NCBI RefSeq assembly: GCF_001552175.1
Contig: NZ_BCQR01000090.1
Location: 1-48,468, forward strand
Length of the DNA: 48,468 nucleotides
DNA from: Actinomadura kijaniata NBRC 14229
GTDB taxonomy: Bacteria; Actinomycetota; Actinomycetes; Streptosporangiales; Streptosporangiaceae
Direction: 5' to 3'
Made by a program: the position numbers and the translations under genes. Positions within the stretch are counted from its first letter, which is position 1; each line of letters starts with the position of its first letter. Under the pieces are notes generated by a model. It saw nothing but the letters and a program-made list of their open reading frames with translations, was not told the origin of the DNA and did not search any database. Below, in pieces: positions 37,747 to 47,915 of this stretch.

Positions 37747-38883
37747 TCAGGCCCCCAACGACGCGTAGGCGGCCATCACGATGCCGACGCCCCGGGTGTC
37801 GCCCAGCGTGCCGCCGAGCATCCGGTTCATCACATACGCCACGCACAGGCGCGCGTCCAGGTCGACCACCACCAGCGAGCCGCCCCACCCGCCCCAGAAA
37901 CACGCGCGCGGGTTCGGCGAGATCGGCACCTCGTCGCTGCGCAGCCCGTAGCCCATGCCGTAGCGCATCGCCACGCCCAGGAAACGGTCCTTGCCGTGGA
38001 ACTGCTCCTGCAACACCGCCTCGCACCCGGCGGGCGACAGCAGCCGCACGCCCCGCGCCTCGCCCCCGTTGGCCAGCACCGACTGCACCGCCGCCACCGC
38101 ACGCGCGTTGCCGTGACCGCCCGCCGCCGGGACCTCCGCGCGCCGCCACGCGGCGGTGTTGGCGGTCGCGGCCGAGAACGGGGGGTTGGCGAAGAACCGG
38201 GCCGCCTCCCGCATCGCCTCCCGCTCCGGCCCCTCCGCCGGAACCGGCGCCGGAATGATCGGCGACACGCGGTGGTCGTGCTCGGGGGCCAGCCCGATGT
38301 GGAAGTCGGCGCCCAGCGGACCGGCGACCTGCTCGGCGAAGAACCGCCCCACCGTCGTCCCGGTCACCCGCCGGATCACCTCGCCCACCAGGTACCCCTG
38401 GGTGAAGGCGTGGTAGCCCGCCGCCGTCCCCGGCTCCCACGCCGGCGCCTGCCGCGCCAGCACCGAGGTCGCCTTCTCCCAGTCGTACAGGTCCTCGGTG
38501 GCCATCGGCTCGGCCTCCCAGGCCGGCAGCCCGGCGGTGTGCGACAGCAGGTGCCGTACCTCCACCCGGTCCTTGCCCGCCGCCGCGAACTCCGGCCAGT
38601 ACCGCGCGACCGGGGCGAACAGGTCCAGTTCGCCCCGGTCGGCCAGCACCAGCGCGCACAGCGCCGTCATCGTCTTGGTGGTGGACCAGCAGTTGACGAT
38701 CGTGTCGCGTTCCCACGGCCGCGTCCGCTGCTCGTCGGCGTGGCCGCCCCACAGGTCCACCACCGGCTCGCCGTCCAGGTAGACCGCCGCCGAGGCCCCC
38801 ACGTCGTCGCGGTCCAGCGACGCCGCCAGGACCTCGCGCACCGCGCCGAACCGTTCGTCACACGTGCCGTGGATCTCCGCCAT
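37747..38883 (-). CDS. Serine hydrolase (beta-lactamase/EstB family)
   Basis: A 378-aa serine hydrolase. The SxxK motif is STTK (Ser67, Lys70) in VNCWSTTKTM; the helix HLLSHTAGLPAWE follows, and the Tyr motif lies in AGYHAFTQGYLVGEVI. The second half holds GMGYGLRSDEV and FWGGWGGSLVVVD, where KTG-type residues are replaced by Gly-Trp-Gly-Gly, as in EstB-type esterases. It should be a cytosolic esterase or peptide hydrolase; there is no signal peptide. ATG 38883 (MAEIHG) is preferred to an upstream frame extension. It precedes a 252-aa unknown by 7 bp. Confidence 0.92.
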   Translation of the reverse strand: MAEIHGTCDERFGAVREVLAASLDRDDVGASAAVYLDGEPVVDLWGGHADEQRTRPWERDTIVNCWSTTKTMTALCALVLADRGELDLFAPVARYWPEFAAAGKDRVEVRHLLSHTAGLPAWEAEPMATEDLYDWEKATSVLARQAPAWEPGTAAGYHAFTQGYLVGEVIRRVTGTTVGRFFAEQVAGPLGADFHIGLAPEHDHRVSPIIPAPVPAEGPEREAMREAARFFANPPFSAATANTAAWRRAEVPAAGGHGNARAVAAVQSVLANGGEARGVRLLSPAGCEAVLQEQFHGKDRFLGVAMRYGMGYGLRSDEVPISPNPRACFWGGWGGSLVVVDLDARLCVAYVMNRMLGGTLGDTRGVGIVMAAYASLGA

Positions 38884-38932
38884 GAACGCACCGTAGCCCG
38901 CCGCGCCCACCCGCACTAGAGCGACGTTCGGG

Positions 38933-39553
38933 TCAGTCGGCCGCCATCCGCACGCCCAGCCCGATCAGCGCCGCGCCGGTCACCCCGTCGATGGCCCGCC
39001 GCACCCCCTCGCGCGAGAACACCCGCCGCAACGCGCCCACCACGTTGGCCACCACCAGGAACCAGGCTCCCGCCACCAGCGTCGCCACCACCGACAGCAC
39101 CAGCGTCCCGCCCACCCGCGGGTCGTCGCCCAGGAACTGCGGCATCAGCGCCACGAAGAACGCCGCCGCCTTGGGGTTGAGGACGTTGGTCAGCAGCCCC
39201 TGCCGGAACCCGGCCCACGCCGACGCCCGGCGCCCGCCCTCGGTCGCGGGCTCCGCGCCGCCGCCCCGGCGCGCCGCCAGCAACGACCGCACCCCCAGGT
39301 ACAGCAGGTACACCGCGCCCGCGACCTTCACGACGGTGTAGGCGGTCGCCGACGCCGCCAGCAGCGCCGCCACCCCCAGCGCGGCCGTGGCCGCCCACAC
39401 GAACACCCCGACCGCGATCCCGGCGGCGGCCGCCATCCCGGCCCGCCGCCCGCCGGTGGCCGCCTGCCGCACCACCACCGCGAAGTCGGGCCCCGGCGCC
39501 AGCGCGCCGAGCAGCATCACCCCCGCGAACGCCGCCACCTGTGCCAACGTCAT
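38933..39553 (-). CDS. LysE-family amino acid exporter
   Basis: A 206-aa LysE/RhtB-type membrane protein with the family pattern GVMLLGALAPGPDFAVVVRQA at the start, VKVAGAVYLLYLGVRSLLA, FRQGLLTNVLNPKAAAFFVAL, and the end GVTGAALIGLGVRMAA. Six hydrophobic segments are visible. It exports basic or hydroxy amino acids; the exact substrate is unknown. ATG 39553 has an AAAGGGG site 5 bases upstream; an in-frame ATG at 39568 is less well placed. Confidence 0.93.
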   Translation of the reverse strand: MTLAQVAAFAGVMLLGALAPGPDFAVVVRQAATGGRRAGMAAAAGIAVGVFVWAATAALGVAALLAASATAYTVVKVAGAVYLLYLGVRSLLAARRGGGAEPATEGGRRASAWAGFRQGLLTNVLNPKAAAFFVALMPQFLGDDPRVGGTLVLSVVATLVAGAWFLVVANVVGALRRVFSREGVRRAIDGVTGAALIGLGVRMAAD

Positions 39554-39632
39554 CGCATCCCCTTTCATCGAAGATCAGCGGATTATGCCAGGACCGAGCT
39601 CGGCCGGCCTCCTCCCCGCCACCCGGCCGTCC

Positions 39633-40724
39633 TCATCCGCGGGCTCCCCGCGCCGGCTCCCGGCGCACCACCCGGCCCGCCAGCGCGGCGACCGCCCTGT
39701 CCACGTCCTCCTCATCGGTGGAGACGTGGAACGCGCACCGCAGCCGTCCGGCCCGCAGCGCGGCCACCACCCCGTGGGCGCGCAGCGCCTCGGCCGTGCC
39801 GTCGACCACCGGGACCGACACGATCGCCGAGTCCCCCGGAGGCAGCCCCAGCCCCGCCCGGAAACGGTTGGCCAGCGCCACGTCGTGGGTGTGGATCGCC
39901 TCGACCCCCACCCGCTCCAGCCACTCCAGCGCCGGGGCCTGCCCCACCCAGCTCGACCAGGCCGGGGACAGGTCCAGACGGCGCGCGTCGTCCGCCAGCC
40001 GCAGCGGAGGGCCGTACAGGGAGTCCCACACCTCGGCCCCGGCGTACCAGCCCGCCCCGACCGGCGGAAGCTGCGCCAGCGCCTCGCGGCTTCCGGTCAG
40101 GAACGCGGTGCCGCGCGGCCCGAGCAGCCACTTGTAGCCGCCGCACACCACCAGGTCCACCCGGTCCATGGGCAACGGCAGCCAGCCCGCGGCCTGCGTG
40201 GCGTCCAGCAGGATCCGCGCCCCGCACGCCCGCGCCGCCTCGGCCAGCTCCGCCAGCGGCGCGATCCGGCCGTCGGCCGACTGCACCGCCGACACCGCCA
40301 CCAGATCGACCCGCTCGTCCACCGCCTCGGCGATCCGCTCCAGCGGCACCGACCGCACCGTCAGCTCCGGCCGCGCCAGGAACGGGAACAGCACCGAGGT
40401 GAAGTCCTCCTCGGCCACCAGCACCGTCGCCCCGGCGGGCAGCGACGCCGCGACCAGCCCGACGAAGTACGACACCTGCGGTCCGACCGCCACCCGCTCG
40501 GCGGGCACCCCCGCCAGCCGCGCGAACGCCGCGCGCGAGCGCCGCACCGCCTCGTCCATCGCCGCCAGGTCCAACGTCCCGGCGGCACGTGCCCGCTCGG
40601 CCTCCAGCATGGCCCGGTGCGCGGCGCGCGGCGGCAGCCCGTAGGCGGCGGTGTCGAGATAGGCGACCTCGGCGGCGAACTCCCGCCGGGCCTCACTGAG
40701 GGAAATCCTGGTCGAAATGCTCAT
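39633..40724 (-). CDS. Class-V aminotransferase-fold PLP enzyme
   Basis: A 363-aa PLP enzyme of fold type I, class V (cysteine desulfurase/kynureninase-like). The pattern is VAYLDTAAYGLPPRA at the start, ILLDATQAAGWLPLPMDRVD (Asp contacting the PLP ring N), then CGGYKWLLGPRGTAFL with the Schiff-base Lys in GGYKW. The small substrate pocket is not decodable. The gene faces a LysR regulator across an 84-bp gap with nested inverted repeats, so it is probably the regulated target. The N-terminus MSISTRISLSEARREF fits ATG 40724. Confidence 0.92.
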   Translation of the reverse strand: MSISTRISLSEARREFAAEVAYLDTAAYGLPPRAAHRAMLEAERARAAGTLDLAAMDEAVRRSRAAFARLAGVPAERVAVGPQVSYFVGLVAASLPAGATVLVAEEDFTSVLFPFLARPELTVRSVPLERIAEAVDERVDLVAVSAVQSADGRIAPLAELAEAARACGARILLDATQAAGWLPLPMDRVDLVVCGGYKWLLGPRGTAFLTGSREALAQLPPVGAGWYAGAEVWDSLYGPPLRLADDARRLDLSPAWSSWVGQAPALEWLERVGVEAIHTHDVALANRFRAGLGLPPGDSAIVSVPVVDGTAEALRAHGVVAALRAGRLRCAFHVSTDEEDVDRAVAALAGRVVRREPARGARG

Positions 40725-40764
40725 ACTCCGATGATCCGCCTCACCACAGCCATAGGGCAAAGTG

Positions 40765-40790
40765 AGATTTTCTGGCTCACCCCAAAATCT
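40765..40790. promoter_or_regulatory. Nested inverted repeats between PLP enzyme and LysR genes
   Basis: AGATTTT (40765-40771) and AAAATCT (40784-40790) form a perfect 7-bp dyad with a 12-base spacer; within it GTGAG (40762-40766) pairs with CTCAC (40776-40780). This fits the T-N11-A box of LysR-type regulators. Confidence 0.55.
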
Positions 40791-40808
40791 GATTGATACC
40801 TTGCGTCC

Positions 40809-41714
40809 ATGCTGGACCTGCACCGCGCCCGCGTGCTGCGCGAGGTCGCCCGGCTCGGCTCGATGACCGCCGCCGCCCGCGCCCTGTCGTTCACCCAGCC
40901 CGCCGTCTCCCACCACATCGCGCGCCTGGAGGCCGAGGTGGGAACGCCGCTGGTGGTGCGGCACGGGCGCGGCGTGCGGCTCACCGAGGCCGGGCGCATC
41001 CTGGTCGACCACATCGAGGACGTGCTGGCCCGCACCGCCGACGTGGAGGAGCGCATCGCCGCCATCGCCGGGCTGCGCGCCGGACGCGTGCGCGCGGCGG
41101 TGTTCCCCACCGCCGCCGCGGCCCTGCTGCCCGACGCCCTGGCCCGGCTGCGCGAGCGCGCCCCCGGCGTCGCCGTCACCCTCACCGAGGCCGAGCCGCC
41201 CCAGGCCCTGGCCCTGCTGCGCGCGGGCGAGGCCGACCTGGCGGTGGTGTTCGCCTACCCGCACTCCCCGCCCGACACCGACACCCGCCTGCGCGAGATC
41301 CCGCTGCACGAGGACCCCATCCACCTGGCGCTGCCCGCCGGCCACCCCCTGGCCGGGAAGGGGCGGCTGCGGCTGGCCGACCTGGCCGACGACCCCTGGG
41401 TCTCGGGCTGCGAACGCTGCCGCGGCCACCTGCTGCACGCCTGCGCCGAGGCCGGGTTCACCCCCCGCATCGCGTTCGCCACCGACGACCACGTGGCCGT
41501 GCAGTGCCTGGTCTCCCGGGGGCTGGCCGTCACCGCCCTGCCCGGCCTGGCGTTCGCGCTGCACCGCGAGGCGGGCGTGGTGCGCGCCGACGCCCCCGAG
41601 CTGGGCCACCGCCGCATCGCCGCCGTGGTCCCCGCCGGGCCCCGGCCGCCCGCCGTCGCCGCGCTGCTGGACGAGCTGGCTACAGGCCCGTACCCCGGTG
41701 CCAGGGACCGGTGA
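40809..41714 (+). CDS. LysR-family transcriptional regulator
   Basis: A 301-aa LysR-type regulator: helix-turn-helix LDLHRARVLREVARLGSMTA, ALSFTQPAVSHHIARLEAEV, VRHGRGVRLTEAGRIL, followed by the usual periplasmic-binding-protein-like domain (AVFPTAAAALLPDALARLRE, then VSRGLAVTALPGLAFAL). It faces a class-V PLP enzyme across a LysR-box-like dyad and probably controls it and itself. Its 3' end overlaps the converging PhoX-like gene by 35 bp. ATG 40809 is chosen from the family start. Confidence 0.94.
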   Translation: MLDLHRARVLREVARLGSMTAAARALSFTQPAVSHHIARLEAEVGTPLVVRHGRGVRLTEAGRILVDHIEDVLARTADVEERIAAIAGLRAGRVRAAVFPTAAAALLPDALARLRERAPGVAVTLTEAEPPQALALLRAGEADLAVVFAYPHSPPDTDTRLREIPLHEDPIHLALPAGHPLAGKGRLRLADLADDPWVSGCERCRGHLLHACAEAGFTPRIAFATDDHVAVQCLVSRGLAVTALPGLAFALHREAGVVRADAPELGHRRIAAVVPAGPRPPAVAALLDELATGPYPGARDR

Positions 41715-43074
41715 TGGCGAAGGTGGTCCCCGGGTCGTAGACGTTGACGAACATCGTGCGGCCGTCCGGGGAGAACGTCACCCCCGCGAACTCGCCGTAC
41801 TCGGGAGCCTGCGGGGTGCCGATGTTCTGCCGGTTGCGGGCCATCGGGTACACCCGGCGCTTGCGCGTCACGCCGTACACGAACTGCTCGCCGCCGCCGT
41901 CCTCGCACACCATCAGCCCGCCCTGCGGGGCCAGGCAGATGTTGTCGGGTGATTCGCCCGGCTTGTTCACATCGGTTCCGCGGCCGAACACGATGACCAG
42001 CGTCAGGCGGTTGCGGCGCGGCTCATAGGACCACACCTGCCCGAAGTGGTCGGCCCCGGAACCCTCCCGCGACCGCGCGTAGCTGGAGACGAAGTAGACC
42101 CGGTCACCGCCCCAGTAGCAGCCCTCCAGCTTCTGGGCGTGGGTGATGCCGCCCCTGCCGAAGTCCTGCAACCGGATCGGGGTCTGCTTGGCCAGCGGGT
42201 CGGGGACCTTCACCCACTCGACCTTGTCGAAGCTGGTCCCGGCCTGCTGCACCACCGACAGGTCGGGCACGCCCGGCACCCGCAGCGCCTCCAGCCGCCC
42301 GCCCGCGTGCAGGCTGCCGAACCCGCCCTTGGGCCTGCGCGGCAGGAACCGGTAGAACAGCCCGAATGGATGGGCGAACGCGTCCTCGGTCTCGTACACG
42401 ATCCCGCTGTGCGGGTCGACGGCGACGGCCTCGTGCTGGAAGCGCCCCATCGCGGTGAACGGCTTGGCGTCGGTGCGCCCCCGGTAGGGGTCCACCTCGA
42501 AGATGAACCCGTGGTCCTTGGAGTAGCCGTTGGTCCCGGCCTTGGACTCGTCCTCCTCGCACGTCAGCCACGTACCCCACGGGGTGGGGCCGCCCGCGCA
42601 GTTGACGGCGGTCCCGGCGATGGCGACCCGTTCGGTGCGCACCTTCCCGCCGGAGAGCCCGATCGTGGTGCAGCCGCCCTTGGCCGCCGGGTCGTAGGTG
42701 ATGCCCTTGACGACGGGCACCGGGTTGCGGGCGTTGGGCCGGTTCTCGTGGTTGCGCACCAGCCACAGCTCGTCGCGACCACGGCCCGGCAGGGCGGTCA
42801 TGCCGTCGTGGTTGCCGGGCACCTTGCCCTGCCCGGACCGCAACGGCCTGCCCTCGCGCGACAGGATCGTGTAGCGGAAGCCGCGCGGCAGGTCCAGGAT
42901 CCCCTTGGGATCGGGGACCAGCGGCCCGTACCCGTCGGTGCCGCCGACCGCGGCGGCGGCCCGCGCGGCGGGCTCGCTGCCGCCGAACAGCTCCTCCACC
43001 GCCCCGGTGAAGGCGATTCCGGCCGCGCCCAGCGCCCCGGATGTGGCCAGCACCTGCCGACGTGTCACGGTCAT
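41680..43074 (-). CDS. PhoX-like (DUF839) secreted phosphatase
   Basis: A 464-aa PhoX-type protein. The Tat signal TRRQVLATSGALGAAGIAF (RR at 5-6) is followed by a beta-propeller-like region with family patterns RNHENRPNARNP, CAGGPTPWGTWLTCEE, GRFQHEAVAVDPHSGIVYET, and the late GVTFSPDGRTMFVNVYDPGTT. PhoX proteins are Tat-exported, Ca2+- and Fe-dependent alkaline phosphatases; this one is in the PhoX/DUF839 class and its activity is inferred. ATG 43074 has a GGAGG site 5 bases upstream. It overlaps the LysR gene end by 35 bp. Confidence 0.93.
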   Translation of the reverse strand: MTVTRRQVLATSGALGAAGIAFTGAVEELFGGSEPAARAAAAVGGTDGYGPLVPDPKGILDLPRGFRYTILSREGRPLRSGQGKVPGNHDGMTALPGRGRDELWLVRNHENRPNARNPVPVVKGITYDPAAKGGCTTIGLSGGKVRTERVAIAGTAVNCAGGPTPWGTWLTCEEDESKAGTNGYSKDHGFIFEVDPYRGRTDAKPFTAMGRFQHEAVAVDPHSGIVYETEDAFAHPFGLFYRFLPRRPKGGFGSLHAGGRLEALRVPGVPDLSVVQQAGTSFDKVEWVKVPDPLAKQTPIRLQDFGRGGITHAQKLEGCYWGGDRVYFVSSYARSREGSGADHFGQVWSYEPRRNRLTLVIVFGRGTDVNKPGESPDNICLAPQGGLMVCEDGGGEQFVYGVTRKRRVYPMARNRQNIGTPQAPEYGEFAGVTFSPDGRTMFVNVYDPGTTFAITGPWHRGTGL

Positions 43075-43171
43075 GGGGGTCCTCCGCCGCTCGGGAAGCT
43101 CGTGAATCACCCGTGTGTAGCACGAGTCACACCGCGGCGAAAGGGGTCATTCCCTCCCCGAACAGCCGGAC

Positions 43172-43200
43172 GGGCGCTCCGGCCGATGGCCGGAGCGCCC
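43172..43200 (-). terminator. Terminator of the SRPBCC gene
   Basis: GGGCGCTCCGGCC (43172-43184) and GGCCGGAGCGCCC (43188-43200) are a perfect 13-bp stem with a 3-base GAT loop, 62 bp after the minus-strand SRPBCC stop and upstream of the PhoX-like gene. Confidence 0.8.
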
Positions 43201-43262
43201 GCCGGGGCGCCTCCTGGTTCGTTCCGGGAAGCGGCAGGACATGTGGGACGCGGTGGGGCGCG

Positions 43263-43730
43263 TCAGGACGTGGGGTCCTGTCCGACCTCGCCGCGCCAGG
43301 CGCCGGTCTCCTGACCGCCGCGCGCCTCGATGAACTCCTTGAACTTCTTCAGGTCGCCCTTGACCCGGCGCTCGACGACGTTGAGCGCGTCGGCGGCCTT
43401 CTCGGCGACGCCCTCGGGCTCGTACTCCATCTGCAGCATCACGCGCGTCTGGTTCTCACCGAGCCGGTGGAACGTCACCACGCCCGCCTGCCGGGGCTCG
43501 CCGATGGAGGTCCACGCCACCCGCTCGTCGGGGATCTGCTCGGTGATCTCGGCGTCGAACTCCCGCTTGACCCCGGCGATGCTGGTCACCCAGTGCGTGC
43601 GGGTGTCGGAGATCTGGTCGATGCGGTCCACGCCCTCCATGAACTCCGGGAAGCTCTCGAACTGGGTCCACTGGTTGTAGGCGGTGCGGACCGGCACCTG
43701 TACGTCGATCGACTGTTCGATCCTGCTCAT
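43263..43730 (-). CDS. SRPBCC-family cyclase/dehydrase protein
   Basis: A 155-aa START-fold protein of the polyketide cyclase/dehydrase type: RIEQSIDVQVPVRTAYNQWT, FESFPEFMEGVDRIDQISDT, DAEITEQIPDERVAWTSIGE, GVVTFHRLGENQTRVMLQME, and the C-terminal helix GDLKKFKEFIEARGG. It binds a hydrophobic ligand; a cyclase role is only possible. ATG 43730 has a GGAGGG site. It lies just downstream of the carbonic anhydrase gene on the same strand (57 bp), and a 13-bp terminator follows it. Confidence 0.92.
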   Translation of the reverse strand: MSRIEQSIDVQVPVRTAYNQWTQFESFPEFMEGVDRIDQISDTRTHWVTSIAGVKREFDAEITEQIPDERVAWTSIGEPRQAGVVTFHRLGENQTRVMLQMEYEPEGVAEKAADALNVVERRVKGDLKKFKEFIEARGGQETGAWRGEVGQDPTS

Positions 43731-43786
43731 CGTCGGTTTTCCCTCCTGGGTGCTTGGGTCGAGTGCCCTGCCCGAGGAGGTGCGGG

Positions 43787-44557
43787 TCAAACACCCAGCG
43801 TCGCGAGCGGTGACACGACCCCGGTGTCGAGGCTGTAGTAGGCCCCCACCAGCCCGAGCGCACCGGAGCGCAGCCGACCGGCCAGCGCCGGATCGGCTTT
43901 CAGCGTCTGCACCGTGCGCAGGATCTGCGCACGGACGGTCGCCTCCACCAGCGCGGCGGTCTCCGCGCGAGGCCCGGCCTGGCGGCGGGCGTCGGCGAAC
44001 GCCGGACGCAGCGCCGTCACGATCTCGCCCAGCCCGCCGGGCGGTCGGTGTCCACCGCTCAACGCGGCCACGGCGGCGGCGACCGCGCCGCACCGCTGGT
44101 GACCCAGCACCACGATCAGGGGGGTGTCGTTCTCCAGCGGCCCGTACTCCACCGACCCGGTCACCAGCCCGTCGAGGGTCTGCGCGCCGGTCCGCACCGC
44201 GAACACGTCACCCACCCCCTGGTCGAACACCGTCTCGGGCGGCACCCGCGAGTCGATGCAGGTCACAACCGTCGCCAGCGGGGACTGCCGGGCGGCGACC
44301 TGGCGGCGGCGCCGATCGCTCTGGTCGGGATGGAGCAACCGGCCCTCCGCCCAGTGCCGGTTGCCATCGGTCAGCCGACGCCACGCCTGCGCCGGGGTGA
44401 GCCGCTCGTTGGGATCGCGGTCCACGGCGGCGGCGGGCCGGGTGGAGCGGGCGCACCCGACGGCCAGGGGAAACGTGACGGCGGCGGCCAGCCCGCCGCG
44501 CAGCAGTGCCCGGCGCAAAGCGTCGGGTGGGGGGACAGAACGGCCGAACGACATCAT
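43787..44557 (-). CDS. Exported beta-class carbonic anhydrase
   Basis: A 256-aa beta-carbonic anhydrase. Zinc-site motifs are complete: Cys100/Asp102/Arg104 (TCIDSRVPPE), then His153/Cys156 (GHQRCGAV). The N-terminus has LRRALLRGGLAAAVTFPLAVGC, a signal with lipobox LAVGC (Cys35), or perhaps a Tat signal because of RR before the hydrophobic stretch. It should interconvert CO2 and bicarbonate, outside the cytoplasmic membrane rather than in the cytosol. ATG 44557 or 44554 follows a GAAGAGG site. It is cotranscribed, probably, with the SRPBCC gene below. Confidence 0.93.
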   Translation of the reverse strand: MMSFGRSVPPPDALRRALLRGGLAAAVTFPLAVGCARSTRPAAAVDRDPNERLTPAQAWRRLTDGNRHWAEGRLLHPDQSDRRRRQVAARQSPLATVVTCIDSRVPPETVFDQGVGDVFAVRTGAQTLDGLVTGSVEYGPLENDTPLIVVLGHQRCGAVAAAVAALSGGHRPPGGLGEIVTALRPAFADARRQAGPRAETAALVEATVRAQILRTVQTLKADPALAGRLRSGALGLVGAYYSLDTGVVSPLATLGV

Positions 44558-44588
44558 CGCCTCTTCCTCGACCCTCGTTATCCTATTG

Positions 44589-45572
44589 TCACAGCTCAGA
44601 GCCGCCGCCGCCCGCCGAACGCGACAGACGCGCGCCCATCCGGCGCACCAACGCGGCGAGCTCGGGCGGCTCGCGAACCTCGAAATCGACGTCGAGATAG
44701 GCGATCCGCAGCGCCGTCCACTCTAACGAGTCGGCCGCGGTGCGCAGCAGGCAGGTGCGTTCGTCGACGGGCTCCAGCTCCCCCGGGCCCACCCGGAACC
44801 GTTCGGCGACCTCGTCGGCCGGGGCGTGCACCAGCAGCACCGCGCGCGTGGCCGGCCGCGCCCCCGACAGCGAACGCCGCACGAAACCGGCCGGGTCCTC
44901 CCCGCCGGGCAGCTCGCGCGGCGCGACCCGCACCCCGGTGGGACGCACCTCGTCCAGGCGGTCCACCCGGAAGGTCCGCCAGTCCTCCCGGTCGCAGTCC
45001 CAGGCCAGCAGGTACCAGCGCCGCGAGGCCGTCACCAGCCGGTGCGGCTCGACCAGGCGGCGGCCGTGCGCGCCGTCGCTCCCCCGGTGGCGGAACCGTA
45101 CGCGTTCCCGGTCCCGGCAGGCGGTGGCCAGCGCGGTCAGCGTCGCCGGATCGGCCGCCGGGCCGGCGGGCGGACCGTCCAGCGCCACGGTCGCCTCGTG
45201 CAGCGCGGCGACCCGCCGCCGCAGCCGGTCCGGCAGCACCTGCTCCAGCTTGGCCAGCGCCCGCAGCGCGCTGTCCTCGATCCCGGTCACCGCGCCCCGG
45301 GCCGCGCCGCGCAGCCCGACGGCGATGGCGACCGCCTCCTCGTCGTCCAGCAGCAGCGGCGGCATCGCGGCCCCGGCCTCCAGCCGGTAACCGCCGATCG
45401 CGCCGCGCGTGGCGCGCACCGGATAGCCCAGGTCGCGCAGCCGTTCCACGTCACGGCGCACGGTGCGCTCGCTGACGCCGAGCCGCTCGCTCAGCTCCGG
45501 TCCGGTCCGTTCGCGGCGGGTCTGCAACAGGCTCAGCAGCCGCAGCAGCCGCGCCGAGGTGTCGGTGCTCAC
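44589..45572 (-). CDS. WYL-domain (YafY/DeoR-type) transcriptional regulator
   Basis: A 327-aa regulator. The N-terminal winged HTH is ARLLRLLSLLQTRRERTGPE, then LGVSERTVRRDVERLRDLGY, plus ATRGAIGGYRL. The WYL domain is around residues 145-215: HRLVTASRRWYLLAWDCDRE, then RTFRVDRLDEV, with a C-terminal WCX part (VLLVHAPADEVAERF onward). WYL proteins sense ligands such as nucleic-acid or small-molecule signals. It diverges from a UvrA-like ATPase gene across a 63-bp gap with a 23-bp dyad and probably controls that gene. GTG 45572 is preferred to an earlier TTG. Confidence 0.93.
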   Translation of the reverse strand: MSTDTSARLLRLLSLLQTRRERTGPELSERLGVSERTVRRDVERLRDLGYPVRATRGAIGGYRLEAGAAMPPLLLDDEEAVAIAVGLRGAARGAVTGIEDSALRALAKLEQVLPDRLRRRVAALHEATVALDGPPAGPAADPATLTALATACRDRERVRFRHRGSDGAHGRRLVEPHRLVTASRRWYLLAWDCDREDWRTFRVDRLDEVRPTGVRVAPRELPGGEDPAGFVRRSLSGARPATRAVLLVHAPADEVAERFRVGPGELEPVDERTCLLRTAADSLEWTALRIAYLDVDFEVREPPELAALVRRMGARLSRSAGGGGSEL

Positions 45573-45592
45573 CCGCCCCAGTATCCCGGCCA

Positions 45593-45615
45593 ATCAGGCC
45601 GGAAGCTGACCTGAT
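45593..45615. promoter_or_regulatory. ATCAGG-N11-CCTGAT dyad between WYL and UvrA-like genes
   Basis: ATCAGG (45593-45598) and CCTGAT (45610-45615) form a perfect 6-bp dyad with an 11-base spacer between the diverging genes. A TAGCGT -10-like element (45623-45628) lies 7 bases before ATG 45636, so the ATPase message may be leaderless. Confidence 0.4.
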
Positions 45616-45635
45616 GGCCGCCTAGCGTCACCGCC

Positions 45636-47887
<2,252 letters not shown>

Positions 47888-47915
<28 letters not shown>

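Noticed and set aside
34373..38752. A minus-strand open frame of ~1450 codons
   Set aside because: It runs antisense to the SRPBCC and glycosidase genes and out of frame through the unknown protein and serine hydrolase. Its translation is low-complexity Gly/Arg/Val sequence typical of GC-rich antisense frames.
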